Shown here: positions 8,901-16,414 of the stretch, piece after piece
How the letters are laid out: each line of letters begins with the position of its first letter
How positions within the stretch are numbered: the first letter of the stretch is position 1
DNA from: Alicyclobacillus tolerans
Lineage (GTDB): Bacteria; Bacillota; Bacilli; Alicyclobacillales; Alicyclobacillaceae
DNA: 64,000 bases
Assembly (NCBI RefSeq): GCF_001447355.1
Contig: NZ_JXBW01000003.1
Span: 62,001 to 126,000 of the forward strand
Direction of reading: 5' to 3'
Translations under genes and position numbers: made by a program
The notes under the pieces: model-generated
Database searches by the model: none
What the model was told of the DNA's origin: nothing
The model's input: the letters and a program-made list of their open reading frames with translations, nothing else

Positions 8901-9654
8901 CAGCCATTCCCCTCCTTGGCATACTGTCCTGGCAGCGGGCCGCTGTACCCCGGTACGGTGACTCCGTCTTTCTGCGGGTACGAGCGCACGATAAAATCTT
9001 CTCCCATCGCCTCAAAATATCCTTGTAGCACTTCTACTGTCAATGCCGCCTGCATATCTTGAATGTTGCCAACCGCACGAATGACGTACGGCGTGGTGAT
9101 GGGATGGCCATTCACGTGTACGCCCCCAATCCCATCCACTTCCACAAGGCGAATCGCTGACGTCGCAACGAGGCGTTGATCGTTGATCGATATCGCGGTG
9201 GCGCCATTGCCAAGCAACACGTTGACAACCTCGTCCAGCCACTGGTCAGCCTGCTGCGGAAATAGAGCCATTTGCGCCGGATTGGCGCCAAGCTTGGCGT
9301 CAGGCTGAATCGTGATGGTGATGCCAGGTCCCGAGGCAGGAAGAATGCCCGCCTGCTGCTCCAGTGATCTTTCATCCTTCTGTAGCACCTCGCGCAACTC
9401 GCTGGTACTACCACTCGCTGCGCGATACTCGGCGAGCTGGGCATTCAACTTGGATACCTGCTGTTCCAACAGCAAGTGTTCCTGGGCTTGCTCCTGCACC
9501 TGCGTGCGCAAGTCAATATAACTGGTAGATTGTTGCCCAAACGAATTTTGCGAGGTCAGCTGTACGGTAAGCATGAAGCCGAGAGTACGGTAAGCAGGAA
9601 GCCGAGAGCCATGGCTGTGGCTGTCGCTCCCCAAACGAGACTGCGCCGTTTCAT
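8900..9654 (-). pseudogene. DUF881 protein (YlxX-type), frame shifted by a 23-bp tandem duplication
   Basis: The natural start is ATG 9652-9654 after GAGGTGAGGCG. It begins MKRRSLVWGATATAMALGF, the usual DUF881 membrane anchor. The frame then runs into a near-perfect 23-bp tandem duplication (9563-9608) and stops after about 32 codons. The coiled-coil and DUF881 domain (from LTVQLTSQNSFGQQ to the end) continue in another frame. Deleting one 23-bp copy gives a clean 243-aa DUF881 protein. Only a product starting inside the repeat (ATG within the second copy) or at a TTG further upstream could supply the domain as the sequence stands, and it would lack a proper anchor. The function of DUF881 is unknown; it is a regular dcw neighbour. 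Confidence 0.85.
9563..9608. repeat. 23-bp tandem direct repeat inside the DUF881 gene
   Basis: Two abutting 23-bp copies (9563-9585 and 9586-9608) that differ at one position. Twenty-three is not a multiple of three, so the duplication alone causes the frameshift. The repeat unit encodes part of the membrane anchor. Confidence 0.95.
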
Positions 9655-9663
9655 CGCCTCACC

Positions 9664-10374
9664 TCAATTCACCGGCTGCAACGAGTTTGTGTAGGCCGGC
9701 ATGTCGATATCATTCTCGACTTGTGGCGTTGACACCTGCAGCCCTTGTTGACGTAATGCGTCAAGAATGCCTCCTTGAATTTCAAGCGCCGATGTGAGCG
9801 TCGCTGGGTCACCAATGGCCGAGACGGTAAACGGTGCACCGAGCCGGTGGCCATTGACCGATACGACCGGCCCTTGACACTGGATGGCCGACGTTGCAAC
9901 GACTCGATAGTCGTTGATGGCCACAGCCTCCGCTCCCGCGGTGAACAGTTCGTTGACGAGATTGCGGATGTTCCAATCGTGCGCCAAGATTTGCTCGATA
10001 TCGGTGCCCCCTGAATCGCCGTCGTTCAGGGTCAGCACCACACCAGGCCCATGGACAGGCGTACTGCCTGCGAGGATACGTTCCCCACTCAACTGCGCCT
10101 GCAGGTCTTGCAAAGATTGGCTCGATCCGGCCGACTTTTGTTCGTACTGTGCAATCTCGGCGGTCAGGTTGGCGAGTGTCTGGTCTGCCTCCTGATTTGA
10201 CGCCTTTAACTCCGACAGGCGTTGCGTCAACTGACGGTTGACGGCTGAACTGCCAGTATCGAGCACACCGAGGGCCGCAGCCACATGATTCTGTCGATAG
10301 CTGACGGCAATCATGAACCCGAGCACGACCGATACAGTGGTCAGCGACCATGTAAGCCTTTGTTGCGCGTTCAC
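9664..10374 (-). CDS. ylxW: DUF881 family protein (YlxW-type)
   Basis: Intact 236-aa DUF881 protein. It has one N-terminal membrane span (VSVVLGFMIAVSYR), a coiled coil (about 40-85, heptad-like QRLSELKASNQEADQTLANL) and the extracytoplasmic DUF881 domain with GPGVVLTLNDGD, NELFTAGAEAVAINDYRVV and VNGHRLGAPF. The function is unknown; paired DUF881 genes between divIB and sbp are conserved in Bacilli. It overlaps the end of divIB by 4 bp. Confidence 0.88.
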   Translation of the reverse strand: MNAQQRLTWSLTTVSVVLGFMIAVSYRQNHVAAALGVLDTGSSAVNRQLTQRLSELKASNQEADQTLANLTAEIAQYEQKSAGSSQSLQDLQAQLSGERILAGSTPVHGPGVVLTLNDGDSGGTDIEQILAHDWNIRNLVNELFTAGAEAVAINDYRVVATSAIQCQGPVVSVNGHRLGAPFTVSAIGDPATLTSALEIQGGILDALRQQGLQVSTPQVENDIDMPAYTNSLQPVN

Positions 10375-11248
10375 GGTTTACCGCCTCCGGTTTGTGATGT
10401 CAAGCCATTTGCCGCTTTGTTCGTTCCCGCGACACCATTCCCACCTGTCCCCGCGTTTTGCTGACTACTCGTCGGCTGCGAGCCATTCGTGACGGTAGCA
10501 AACGGCGTATAGCGGTACGGAGGTTGACCTGTCAAGTCCACCGTACCAGGCTTGTACCCTTTTTGCACAAAGTAATGGACGACAGATTGCATTGCGTTTA
10601 CCGCACCAACCAGACTGTCAGCATCCGCAAGTACCACAAACCCGTTGTCCAAATACATAGAAATTGTTCCATCCCCATTGATATGGAACTCGGAGACCTC
10701 TGTGAGTTCGCCTGCCGGCACTTTTGCCAACTGCCTGCAGACCGTCGAGACATCCCCGTTCATCATCGCATGGACTTGCACGTGTTCATCAGGTCCCGAT
10801 ACGAGCGGATATGGCAAGCCGGCGGACGATGGTTCCGCCGCAAACACGTATCCATTGTTCAGCAGTTCATAGAACGAGCCAGCGTCTGCATATACAGCCA
10901 CCACCTGCCGCTCGCGCAATGCGAGAGACACAGAGCCATGTAGCCAGTCGACTGTGACGGCAGCAGACTGTACCATCGGGAGGCGCCGCTAAGCCGCCGT
11001 TCGATTCGCGCGGCTGCCTGCTTGGTATTGACCTGCCACAGACTTTCCCCCAACTCGACCCCGCTGTTGGCCACAACATCAGCTTGCGTAATGGTGGTAT
11101 TGCCCTTGACGGCAATTTGCCGAACGCGGGCGAGCGGCGACTCTAAAGCCACAATCAGGCCGATAAAGACAAAAAATCCTACGACGATTTTTCGATTGCG
11201 AGCCTTGCGTCGATCGCGCTGTTCTGCCGTCTCCGGCCGATGTGGCAT
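10371..11248 (-). pseudogene. divIB: Cell division protein DivIB/FtsQ, frame shifted by an 11-bp insertion
   Basis: The N-terminal part starts MPHRPETAEQRDRRKARNRK, followed by one membrane span (about 22-40) and the POTRA domain (VRQIAVKGNTTITQADVVANSG). It runs into an imperfect 11-bp tandem duplication at 10978-10999, and that frame ends after 129 codons. The rest (MVQSAAVTVDWLHGSVSLAL, then the beta domain and a Gly/Asn/Gln-rich tail) is in the -1 frame. Removing 11 bp gives ERRLPMVQSAAV and an uninterrupted 288-aa protein. No slippery heptamer is visible at the junction. DivIB binds DivIC and FtsL in the divisome; its loss is conditionally tolerated in B. subtilis (family knowledge). Confidence 0.85.
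10978..10999. repeat. Imperfect 11-bp tandem repeat at the divIB frameshift
   Basis: On the minus strand CGGCGGCTTAG (10999-10989) abuts CGGCGCCTCCC (10988-10978). Both units read Arg-Arg-Leu in their own frames, consistent with a short duplication that then drifted, and the 11-bp unit accounts exactly for the shift. Confidence 0.7.
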
Positions 11249-11310
11249 GCATTCACGCCCTTTACTTCAACTTGCCCATGACAGGTGCCGCTTGCGCGGC
11301 ACCCATTGCT

Positions 11311-12300
11311 CTAGTCATTCACTTTGATGCGCTCGATGCGCGCACCAACGGTGGACAAATGCTCTTCAATCGCCTGATAGCCGCGATCGATATGATACAC
11401 GCCGTCGACTTCGGTTACGCCGTTGGCCGCCAAACCTGCCACGAGCAGCGCGGCGCCACCGCGCAGGTCAGAGGCACATACCTTGGCCCCGGAGAGACTC
11501 GGTACACCGCGCACGATAGCTGTCCTCAGATCCACCGAGATGTCGGCGCCCATGCGCAGGAGTTCATCCACGTGCTTAAAGCGCGCCTCAAACACACTTT
11601 CCTGAATCACGCTAGTACCTTGAGCTACGGTTAGAAACGCCATAAATGGCGCCTGTAAATCAGTGGGGAAACCAGGGAACGGCGCCGTCCGAAAGTCGAC
11701 GGCCGAAGGGGCGCCATCACAGATAAGCGTAATTATATCATGCTCCGTGTCGACGCGAACACCCGCATCTCGTAATTTTTGGATGACAGCACCCAAATGC
11801 CCAGGTTCGGCACCAGTCAGCGTAATCTTTCCCATCGTCGCGGCCGCTGCCAACATCAGCGTTCCCGTCACAATGCGATCCGGAATGATGCGATAGCCGA
11901 TCTCGCGAAGTTCTGAGCAACCGTGCACGACGATGCGGTCATGCCCTGCGCCTTCGATGCGAACGCCAGCTTCGCGCAGGAAGTTCGCCAGATCGACGAC
12001 CTCCGGCTCTCGCGCGGCGTTCTCGATCACGGTGGTACCATCTGCCAAGGCCGCAGCCATTAACAAGTTCTCGGTCGCACCGACCGAAGGAAAGTCTAAG
12101 GCAATATGCGTGCCGAGCAACCTCTTTGCCGTGCAGCGGATATCACCGTGCTCTTCCTCAATTCGCGCACCGAGCGCACGCATGCCGCGCAAATGAAAAT
12201 CGATGGGCCGCTGACCGATGACACACCCCCCCGGCTTGCTCACGGTCACTTCGCCAAAACGGGCGAGTAGTGGTCCCATCAGGAAGATGGAGGAACCCAT
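11311..12300 (-). pseudogene. murA: murA 3' segment (UDP-GlcNAc enolpyruvyl transferase), separated by the insertion
   Basis: Encodes MurA from the SSIFLMGPLLARFGE segment to the C-terminus. It includes the active-site Cys loop (KPGGCVIGQRPIDFHLRG), the uridine-binding and inside-out barrel repeats and the C-terminal DRGYQAIEEHL. It has no start signal of its own; the open frame upstream of 12300 (back to 12531) lies in element DNA and in the recombinase gene and is unrelated to MurA. Joined at TCC to the 5' segment at 15107-15394 it makes a normal-length 422-aa MurA. It ends 63 bp before divIB. Confidence 0.95.
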
Positions 12301-12310
12301 ACAGTGTGTT
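12280..12310 (-). other. Right attachment site (attR-type junction) of the murA element
   Basis: Here the murA 3' sequence meets element DNA. Reading the minus strand, element sequence ends in CACTGTATGGGT, followed by the shared TCC (12294-12292) and then murA sequence TCCATCTTCCTG. The partner junction at 15107-15109 has ATGCGG before the same TCC. The recombinase stop codon lies 47 bp away, as is usual for phage-type serine integrases. Confidence 0.8.
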
Positions 12311-12340
12311 GTACTTAATAAGGCGCAATAAGGCGCATCG

Positions 12341-13804
12341 TCATAAGCGATAGACGATTTCAAGCTCAGGCACCGCGCTCCGATCGCGATGAAAAACGCG
12401 TACCTCTTGCACGAGCTCGAGCACGGCAAGGCGCAATGCGGCTTCATCACCGTCGAGATCCGTGCAAAGTCGCTCCAGGCGCTGGCGCGCCGCAAGTACA
12501 GGATCGGGTGTGGCCGTTGCAAGCGCCACAAGTTGCGTATCGCATTCGCTCATCTCCGCCCGCAACGGTGATACATGACGGCGAAAATCCTCTTCGCCAA
12601 GAACGCCCCGCGTATAGCCGTCGATGAGCCGATCGATTCGTTGCTGCAGGCGCCGTTGCCGCCTGCGCAAGTCTGCCTCGCGCCGTTTCGGGTCGGTTTG
12701 TGCACGCAAAAGCACGTCGGAAAAATTGATCTCCGCGGTCCCAGCGGCAAGCACCTGACTTGTCACGCAGCGTTCAAACTCTTCCGCATCGACGCGATTG
12801 GCCACACAACCACCGGTCTGCACATATGTGCCACAGCGATAGATGCGCCGGCGCTGACGGCCGTCCTTGCGCTCATAAATCTGCCACCCGGCGTGCATGT
12901 TGGCCCCGCAGTACCCACATTTGGCGATCCCGGAGAGCAACCGCGCCGCCCCCCGCGTTCGCGGCGGCAGTGACTGGCGACGTTGAAACAAACGATTGAT
13001 CTGCGCAAACTCCTCACTCGTGAGCAGGGCTTCGTGTGCCTGCTCGATACAAATCCAGTCTTCAGCATTGCGCTCGACGCGAGCCCTGCCGGTGCCTTTG
13101 CGTCGATTCCACACCGCAGTCCCCATCAAAGCCGGATTTTGAAAAAGCGTCCGTATTGCCGTTTCCGACCACAAGCGGCCGGTTTTCGAAGCCACGCCTC
13201 TATCGTTCAGATATTTTGCGACCTGCCTTGCTCCTTGCCCACTGAGCAAAAGCCTTGCCGCCTCACGCACCCAAGGCGCTTCTTGTGGGTTGGGTGTGAG
13301 GCGGCCTGCGACGAGATCATAGCCATAAGGCGGCTTTTGCGCCAATGTGCCCCGCCTCGCCATGGACAACAGATTTTCGTACACGCGCTCGGCGATCATC
13401 TCGCGTTCAAACTCGGCGATGACAGACAAAATCTGCGCAACGAGGCGGCCCATGGCCGTGCCGATTTCGAAGTTTTGGCGGGTGGAACGATAGAACACTC
13501 CGTGTTCGTTCATCTCTTCGATCAACTTCGCAAAATCGGCAACCCGGCGCGTCAAACGATCGATTCGCGTCGTCACGACACCGACGATTTTCCCTGCGCG
13601 AATATCGTTGCGCAGTCTTTTCATTGCAGGCCGCTCCAGGTTTTTCGCGGAATAACCTTCGTCGCGGTAAACGGAAAATTCGCTGTAGCCATTGCCCTTT
13701 GCAAATCGTACCAACTGCTCCTCTTGTTCAAACACGCTGTTGCCTTCCTGTGCCTGCTCCTCGGTCGAGACGCGAACATAAAGCGCCAACCGCTTATCGG
13801 TCAT
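12341..13804 (-). CDS. Large serine recombinase (phage integrase/resolvase type)
   Basis: 487 aa. The N-terminal catalytic resolvase domain (1-150) starts YVRVSTEEQAQEGNS with the nucleophile Ser13, and the Arg-bearing helix includes TTRIDRLTRR. The recombinase domain (about 155-270) includes KPPYGYDL and the TAIRTLFQNPALMGT region. The zinc ribbon has CGYCGANM with a later CGTYVQTGGC, and a coiled-coil insertion (about 375-415, Arg-rich) follows. This is the architecture of integrases that use short att sites without host factors and need a directionality factor to excise (family knowledge). ATG 13804 overlaps the end of the small upstream ORF. It is the best candidate for mobilising the murA element. 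Confidence 0.96.
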   Translation of the reverse strand: MTDKRLALYVRVSTEEQAQEGNSVFEQEEQLVRFAKGNGYSEFSVYRDEGYSAKNLERPAMKRLRNDIRAGKIVGVVTTRIDRLTRRVADFAKLIEEMNEHGVFYRSTRQNFEIGTAMGRLVAQILSVIAEFEREMIAERVYENLLSMARRGTLAQKPPYGYDLVAGRLTPNPQEAPWVREAARLLLSGQGARQVAKYLNDRGVASKTGRLWSETAIRTLFQNPALMGTAVWNRRKGTGRARVERNAEDWICIEQAHEALLTSEEFAQINRLFQRRQSLPPRTRGAARLLSGIAKCGYCGANMHAGWQIYERKDGRQRRRIYRCGTYVQTGGCVANRVDAEEFERCVTSQVLAAGTAEINFSDVLLRAQTDPKRREADLRRRQRRLQQRIDRLIDGYTRGVLGEEDFRRHVSPLRAEMSECDTQLVALATATPDPVLAARQRLERLCTDLDGDEAALRLAVLELVQEVRVFHRDRSAVPELEIVYRL

Positions 13805-13958
13805 CGCCTCTCGCCCCCGCTTCAGAAGTCAACTTGCGCCGGACAAGGGGTTCGATGACTTGCCTTGCCTTTTCTCGCCACAATTCCTCAGCGTCGGCAA
13901 ACGGAACGAGCGCCTGCTTCGACTCCACGTAGACAAACGAAGCGCGCACTTTCACCAC
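13794..13958 (-). CDS. Small protein of the murA element, unknown function
   Basis: A 54-codon ORF starting at a GTG run (13961, 13958 or 13955) just after AGGGGGGAT and ending TAA at 13794, overlapping the recombinase start by 11 bp. The product starts VKVRASFVYVESKQALVPF and continues as a charged helix with ELWREKARQVIEPLVRRK. I do not recognise a family. Its position, in the same transcript and coupled to the recombinase, makes it a candidate accessory or directionality factor, but that is inference only. Confidence 0.5.
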   Translation of the reverse strand: MVKVRASFVYVESKQALVPFADAEELWREKARQVIEPLVRRKLTSEAGARGDDR

Positions 13959-14015
13959 CACATCCCCCCTACCTGACGCTATGCGGCAGAGGTTGTTCGC
14001 CTTGCCGGACGAGAA

Positions 14016-15005
14016 TTAGATCCGGCTCCCCAGGCGATCGCGAATGGCTTGTGCAATCGCTGGTGCGTGCAAACGCCCGTTCTCGATGAAAATTCGATTG
14101 GCGTCATAACCGGAGACCACCACGCCCGCGATAAAGATCCCGGTTACGTTCGTCTCATAGGTCTCCGGATGATGTGTTGGGATGCCAGACTCCGCATCGA
14201 TTTCGACGCCCAGCTCCGACAGAAACGGCGTATCGGGATGATAGCCGATGAGCGCAAGCACGTGGTCCGCCGCGATTTCGATGTCCCCTTCTGGCGTCGC
14301 CACCTGCACCCTGTCTGGCAAGATGGCCTTCACACGAGACCGAAAGTGGAAGGCAATTCGCTCGTGATCGATTAAACTCTGGATTTCCGGCCGCACCCAC
14401 GGCTTAATTTTGTCGGATAAAGTAGCACCACGGTGGATGAGTGTCACTTCGGCGCCGACCCGATACAAGTCGATGGCCGCTTCGGCGGCGGAATTGGTGC
14501 CGCCGACAATCACGACCCGTTGCCCATAATATGGGTGCGCATCGCGGTAGTAGTGCTGGACATGTGGCAACTCGTCGCCTGGAACGCCGAGCGCATTGGG
14601 GTGATCAAAATATCCGGTTGCGATCACGACTTGGCGCGCGAACGTCTGGATCATTTGTCCTGCCAACGTACGGGACTGAATGGAAAACGCCATCTGCCCA
14701 TCGTCCCAGGCAACCTGCTCAACCGTTTCGTATTGCCTGATTGGCAACTTCAGGCGAGCGACTACTGTGCGATAATAGTTCAACGCCTCTTGGCGTGTCG
14801 GTTTTCCGCCCTGCGTATAAAAAGGGATATCGGCGATTTCAAGCCGCTCGGGGGTGGAGTTGAAGATCATCTGTGTGGGGAAACGATAAATCGTCGAGGC
14901 AATGCAAGATTTCTCCAGAACGACATGATCGATCTGGCGTTTCTGTAGTTCTACGGAGACGGCCAGACCACATGGCCCAGCACCAATGACACATACGTCG
15001 TACAT
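14016..15005 (-). CDS. ypdA: YpdA-type FAD/NADPH bacillithiol disulfide reductase
   Basis: 329-aa two-dinucleotide-domain flavoprotein. The FAD site is VIGAGPCGLAVS with the conserved Cys12 that marks YpdA. The NADPH site is VVIVGGTNSAAEAAIDL. There is no CxxC pair, which separates it from thioredoxin reductase. Other family segments are YRFPTQMIFNSTPERLEI and the C-terminal FIAGVVVSGYDANRIFIENG. YpdA (Bdr) reduces bacillithiol disulfide and cooperates with bacilliredoxins (family knowledge); bshC elsewhere in this window shows the thiol is made. I chose ATG 15005 because AGGAG precedes it and it fits the family start; ATG 15029 is also open. It is cargo of the murA element. Confidence 0.9.
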   Translation of the reverse strand: MYDVCVIGAGPCGLAVSVELQKRQIDHVVLEKSCIASTIYRFPTQMIFNSTPERLEIADIPFYTQGGKPTRQEALNYYRTVVARLKLPIRQYETVEQVAWDDGQMAFSIQSRTLAGQMIQTFARQVVIATGYFDHPNALGVPGDELPHVQHYYRDAHPYYGQRVVIVGGTNSAAEAAIDLYRVGAEVTLIHRGATLSDKIKPWVRPEIQSLIDHERIAFHFRSRVKAILPDRVQVATPEGDIEIAADHVLALIGYHPDTPFLSELGVEIDAESGIPTHHPETYETNVTGIFIAGVVVSGYDANRIFIENGRLHAPAIAQAIRDRLGSRI

Positions 15006-15055
15006 CTCGAAATCGCTCCTAGCCTTCATTCATCTGTGATCTCTCCATTCCAATA

Positions 15056-15064
15056 ATTATATCA
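15056..15064 (-). promoter_or_regulatory. Candidate extended -10 promoter of ypdA inside the element
   Basis: Minus strand TGATATAAT: a perfect TATAAT (15061-15056) with the extended-10 TG one base upstream, 51 bases before the chosen ypdA start. A TTGAGC lies about 19 bases further upstream. It is inside the element next to the left junction and could drive ypdA, the small ORF and the recombinase together. Confidence 0.6.
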
Positions 15065-15082
15065 TGGCTTGTGAATTACGGC

Positions 15083-15394
15083 TCAAAGCATATTAGGCAA
15101 GATAGGGGACCGCATCTTTTGCATCAGATGCATGGGGACATCGGTACTGTGGATAGTCGACGCGTCAACCTCAATCACGTCGCCATCCACACGCACCTTT
15201 GCGCCCAACGCCCTCAGGATTTCGACCATAACATGCACATCTTCCAAATCGGGTACGTTTTCGACGACCGTCGTTCCATTGACCATCACGGTCGCCGCCA
15301 AAATCGGCAGCGCGGCGTTTTTCGCGCCGTAGACCGACGTCTCGCCAGAGAGCGGAACGCCGCCATAGATTCTCAGCATATCCACACCCGTCAC
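15083..15394 (-). pseudogene. murA: murA 5' segment, interrupted by the element
   Basis: N-terminal part of UDP-N-acetylglucosamine 1-carboxyvinyltransferase, the first committed enzyme of peptidoglycan synthesis. It starts MTGVDMLRIYGG, with the conserved VYGAKNAALPILAAT (Lys of the KN pair) and DLEDVHVMVEILRALGA. MurA homology stops at MQKMRS, where the family continues with a SxxxMGPLLAR-type sequence found at 12294 and below. The following eight codons are element sequence. ATG 15394 overlaps the murB stop by 4 bp, so translation is coupled but the product is truncated unless the element excises. Confidence 0.95.
15095..15120 (-). other. Left attachment site (attL-type junction) of the murA element
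   Basis: Reading the minus strand, murA sequence CAAAAGATGCGG is followed by TCC (15109-15107) and then element sequence CCTATCTTGCC. The TCC is shared with the other junction in the same codon phase, which limits the crossover to TC or CC as the central dinucleotide. Confidence 0.8.
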
Positions 15395-16314
15395 CTCCCT
15401 GAGATTGGCTCCCCCAGCACACGCACCTCAGTTTCCAATTCGATCCCATACTGGTCGCGGACCACCTGTTGGGCGTGGCGAATCAGCCATAGCACATCCG
15501 CCGCTGTCGCCTCCTCGACGTTCACGATGAAGTTGGCGTGTTTATCGCTGATCTTGGCGCCGCCATGCTGAAACCCTTTAAGACCTGCGGCTTCGATGAG
15601 CCGACCCGCATGCGTGCCTTCTGGGTTGCGAAACACCGATCCGCAGTTCGGCCAAGAAAGCGGTTGGGACTCGACGCGCTTCTGCGACCACTGTTTGACC
15701 TGCTTCACCAACGCGTCGCGATCGCCAGGTGACAATGCAAATTTCGCTTGCGTCACGATGCCAAATCGGTCCTTTAAGATGCTGTAACGGTATCCGAACT
15801 TCAGATCGGCGTTTTGCAATCGTTCGATCTCGCCGTCGGCATTCATCACGTCCGCCCATTCCAGCACTTCGCACGTCTCCTTGCCATACGCGCCTGCATT
15901 CATCATCACAGCCCCGCCCACGGAACCAGGAATTCCAGTCGCGAATTCAAGGCCAGCAAGGCCGTGACGCAACGCAATATTGGCGGCGGATACGTACGAC
16001 CTGCCTGCCATCGCAATGATCGCGGTGCCCTCGATTTCCACCTTTGCGAATGCGTCATGGAGCTTGACGACGACACCGCGAATACCGCCATCAAGGACGA
16101 GCGCATTTGAACCACGGCCAATCACCGTGATCGGCAAGCCGAGATGCCGTGCGGCGAGCACCGTCCCACGCAATTCGTCAAGCGAGGCAGGGACGACAAA
16201 ATAGTCGGCCGGGCCACCAATGCGCCAAGTGGTGTGCCGTTGCATCGGTTCGTCACACACGATGTTGGCAACGCCGTGCGACGTAAAAACAGAGAGGACT
16301 GCTTCAGAGCCCAT
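15391..16314 (-). CDS. murB: UDP-N-acetylenolpyruvoylglucosamine reductase MurB
   Basis: 307-aa FAD enzyme that makes UDP-MurNAc from the MurA product using NADPH. FAD-binding segments are WRIGGPADYFVVP and VIGRGSNALVLDGG. The active-site region includes GIPGSVGGAVMMNAGAYG, the proton-donor Ser in PNCGSVFRNP and the late Glu in ELETEVRVLG. The short form with this C-terminal layout is type II MurB. Its stop overlaps the murA ATG (ATGA), so murB and murA are meant to be co-translated. Confidence 0.97.
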   Translation of the reverse strand: MGSEAVLSVFTSHGVANIVCDEPMQRHTTWRIGGPADYFVVPASLDELRGTVLAARHLGLPITVIGRGSNALVLDGGIRGVVVKLHDAFAKVEIEGTAIIAMAGRSYVSAANIALRHGLAGLEFATGIPGSVGGAVMMNAGAYGKETCEVLEWADVMNADGEIERLQNADLKFGYRYSILKDRFGIVTQAKFALSPGDRDALVKQVKQWSQKRVESQPLSWPNCGSVFRNPEGTHAGRLIEAAGLKGFQHGGAKISDKHANFIVNVEEATAADVLWLIRHAQQVVRDQYGIELETEVRVLGEPISGR

Positions 16315-16414
16315 GCGTGAACCTCCAAGTGCAAATTTAATGACGCCAGCCTACGCCCAGGTTCCGCATGGCATCATATGCGGCAGCCGGCGAACCGTGC
16401 CGCCACGACATCGT

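Larger units (their letters stand above)
12295..15109. mobile_element. Intervening element in murA with a large serine recombinase and a YpdA-type reductase
   Basis: 2,815-bp segment between the two murA halves, counted with one copy of the shared TCC. Contents in order of transcription (minus strand): a sigma-A-like promoter, a YpdA-type flavoprotein, a 54-codon ORF, and a large serine recombinase next to the right junction. Excision at TCC restores murA in frame: 96 codons from the left plus 326 from the right. The predicted closed junction is AAGATGCGGTCCTCCATCTT, and the circle junction would read GTATGGGTTCCCCTATCTTG, which is an imperfect palindrome around the core as expected for attP. 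No transposase or terminal inverted repeats are present. Confidence 0.88.

Noticed and set aside
10978-10999. Programmed ribosomal frameshift in divIB
   Set aside because: A -1 shift would join the two parts, but there is no slippery heptamer or obvious downstream structure, and the duplication explains the shift more simply.
12301-12531. Upstream extension of the murA 3' frame into the element
   Set aside because: The 77 codons before MGSSIF are element DNA overlapping the recombinase gene and have no MurA similarity or start signal.
12983-13858. 291-codon plus-strand frame opposite the serine recombinase
   Set aside because: Antisense to a well-supported gene, with no recognisable motifs and a composition expected for the reverse of an Arg/Glu-rich gene.
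14016-15005. Thioredoxin reductase identity for the element's flavoprotein
   Set aside because: The CxxC redox pair is missing, while the YpdA-specific Cys in GAGPCG is present.
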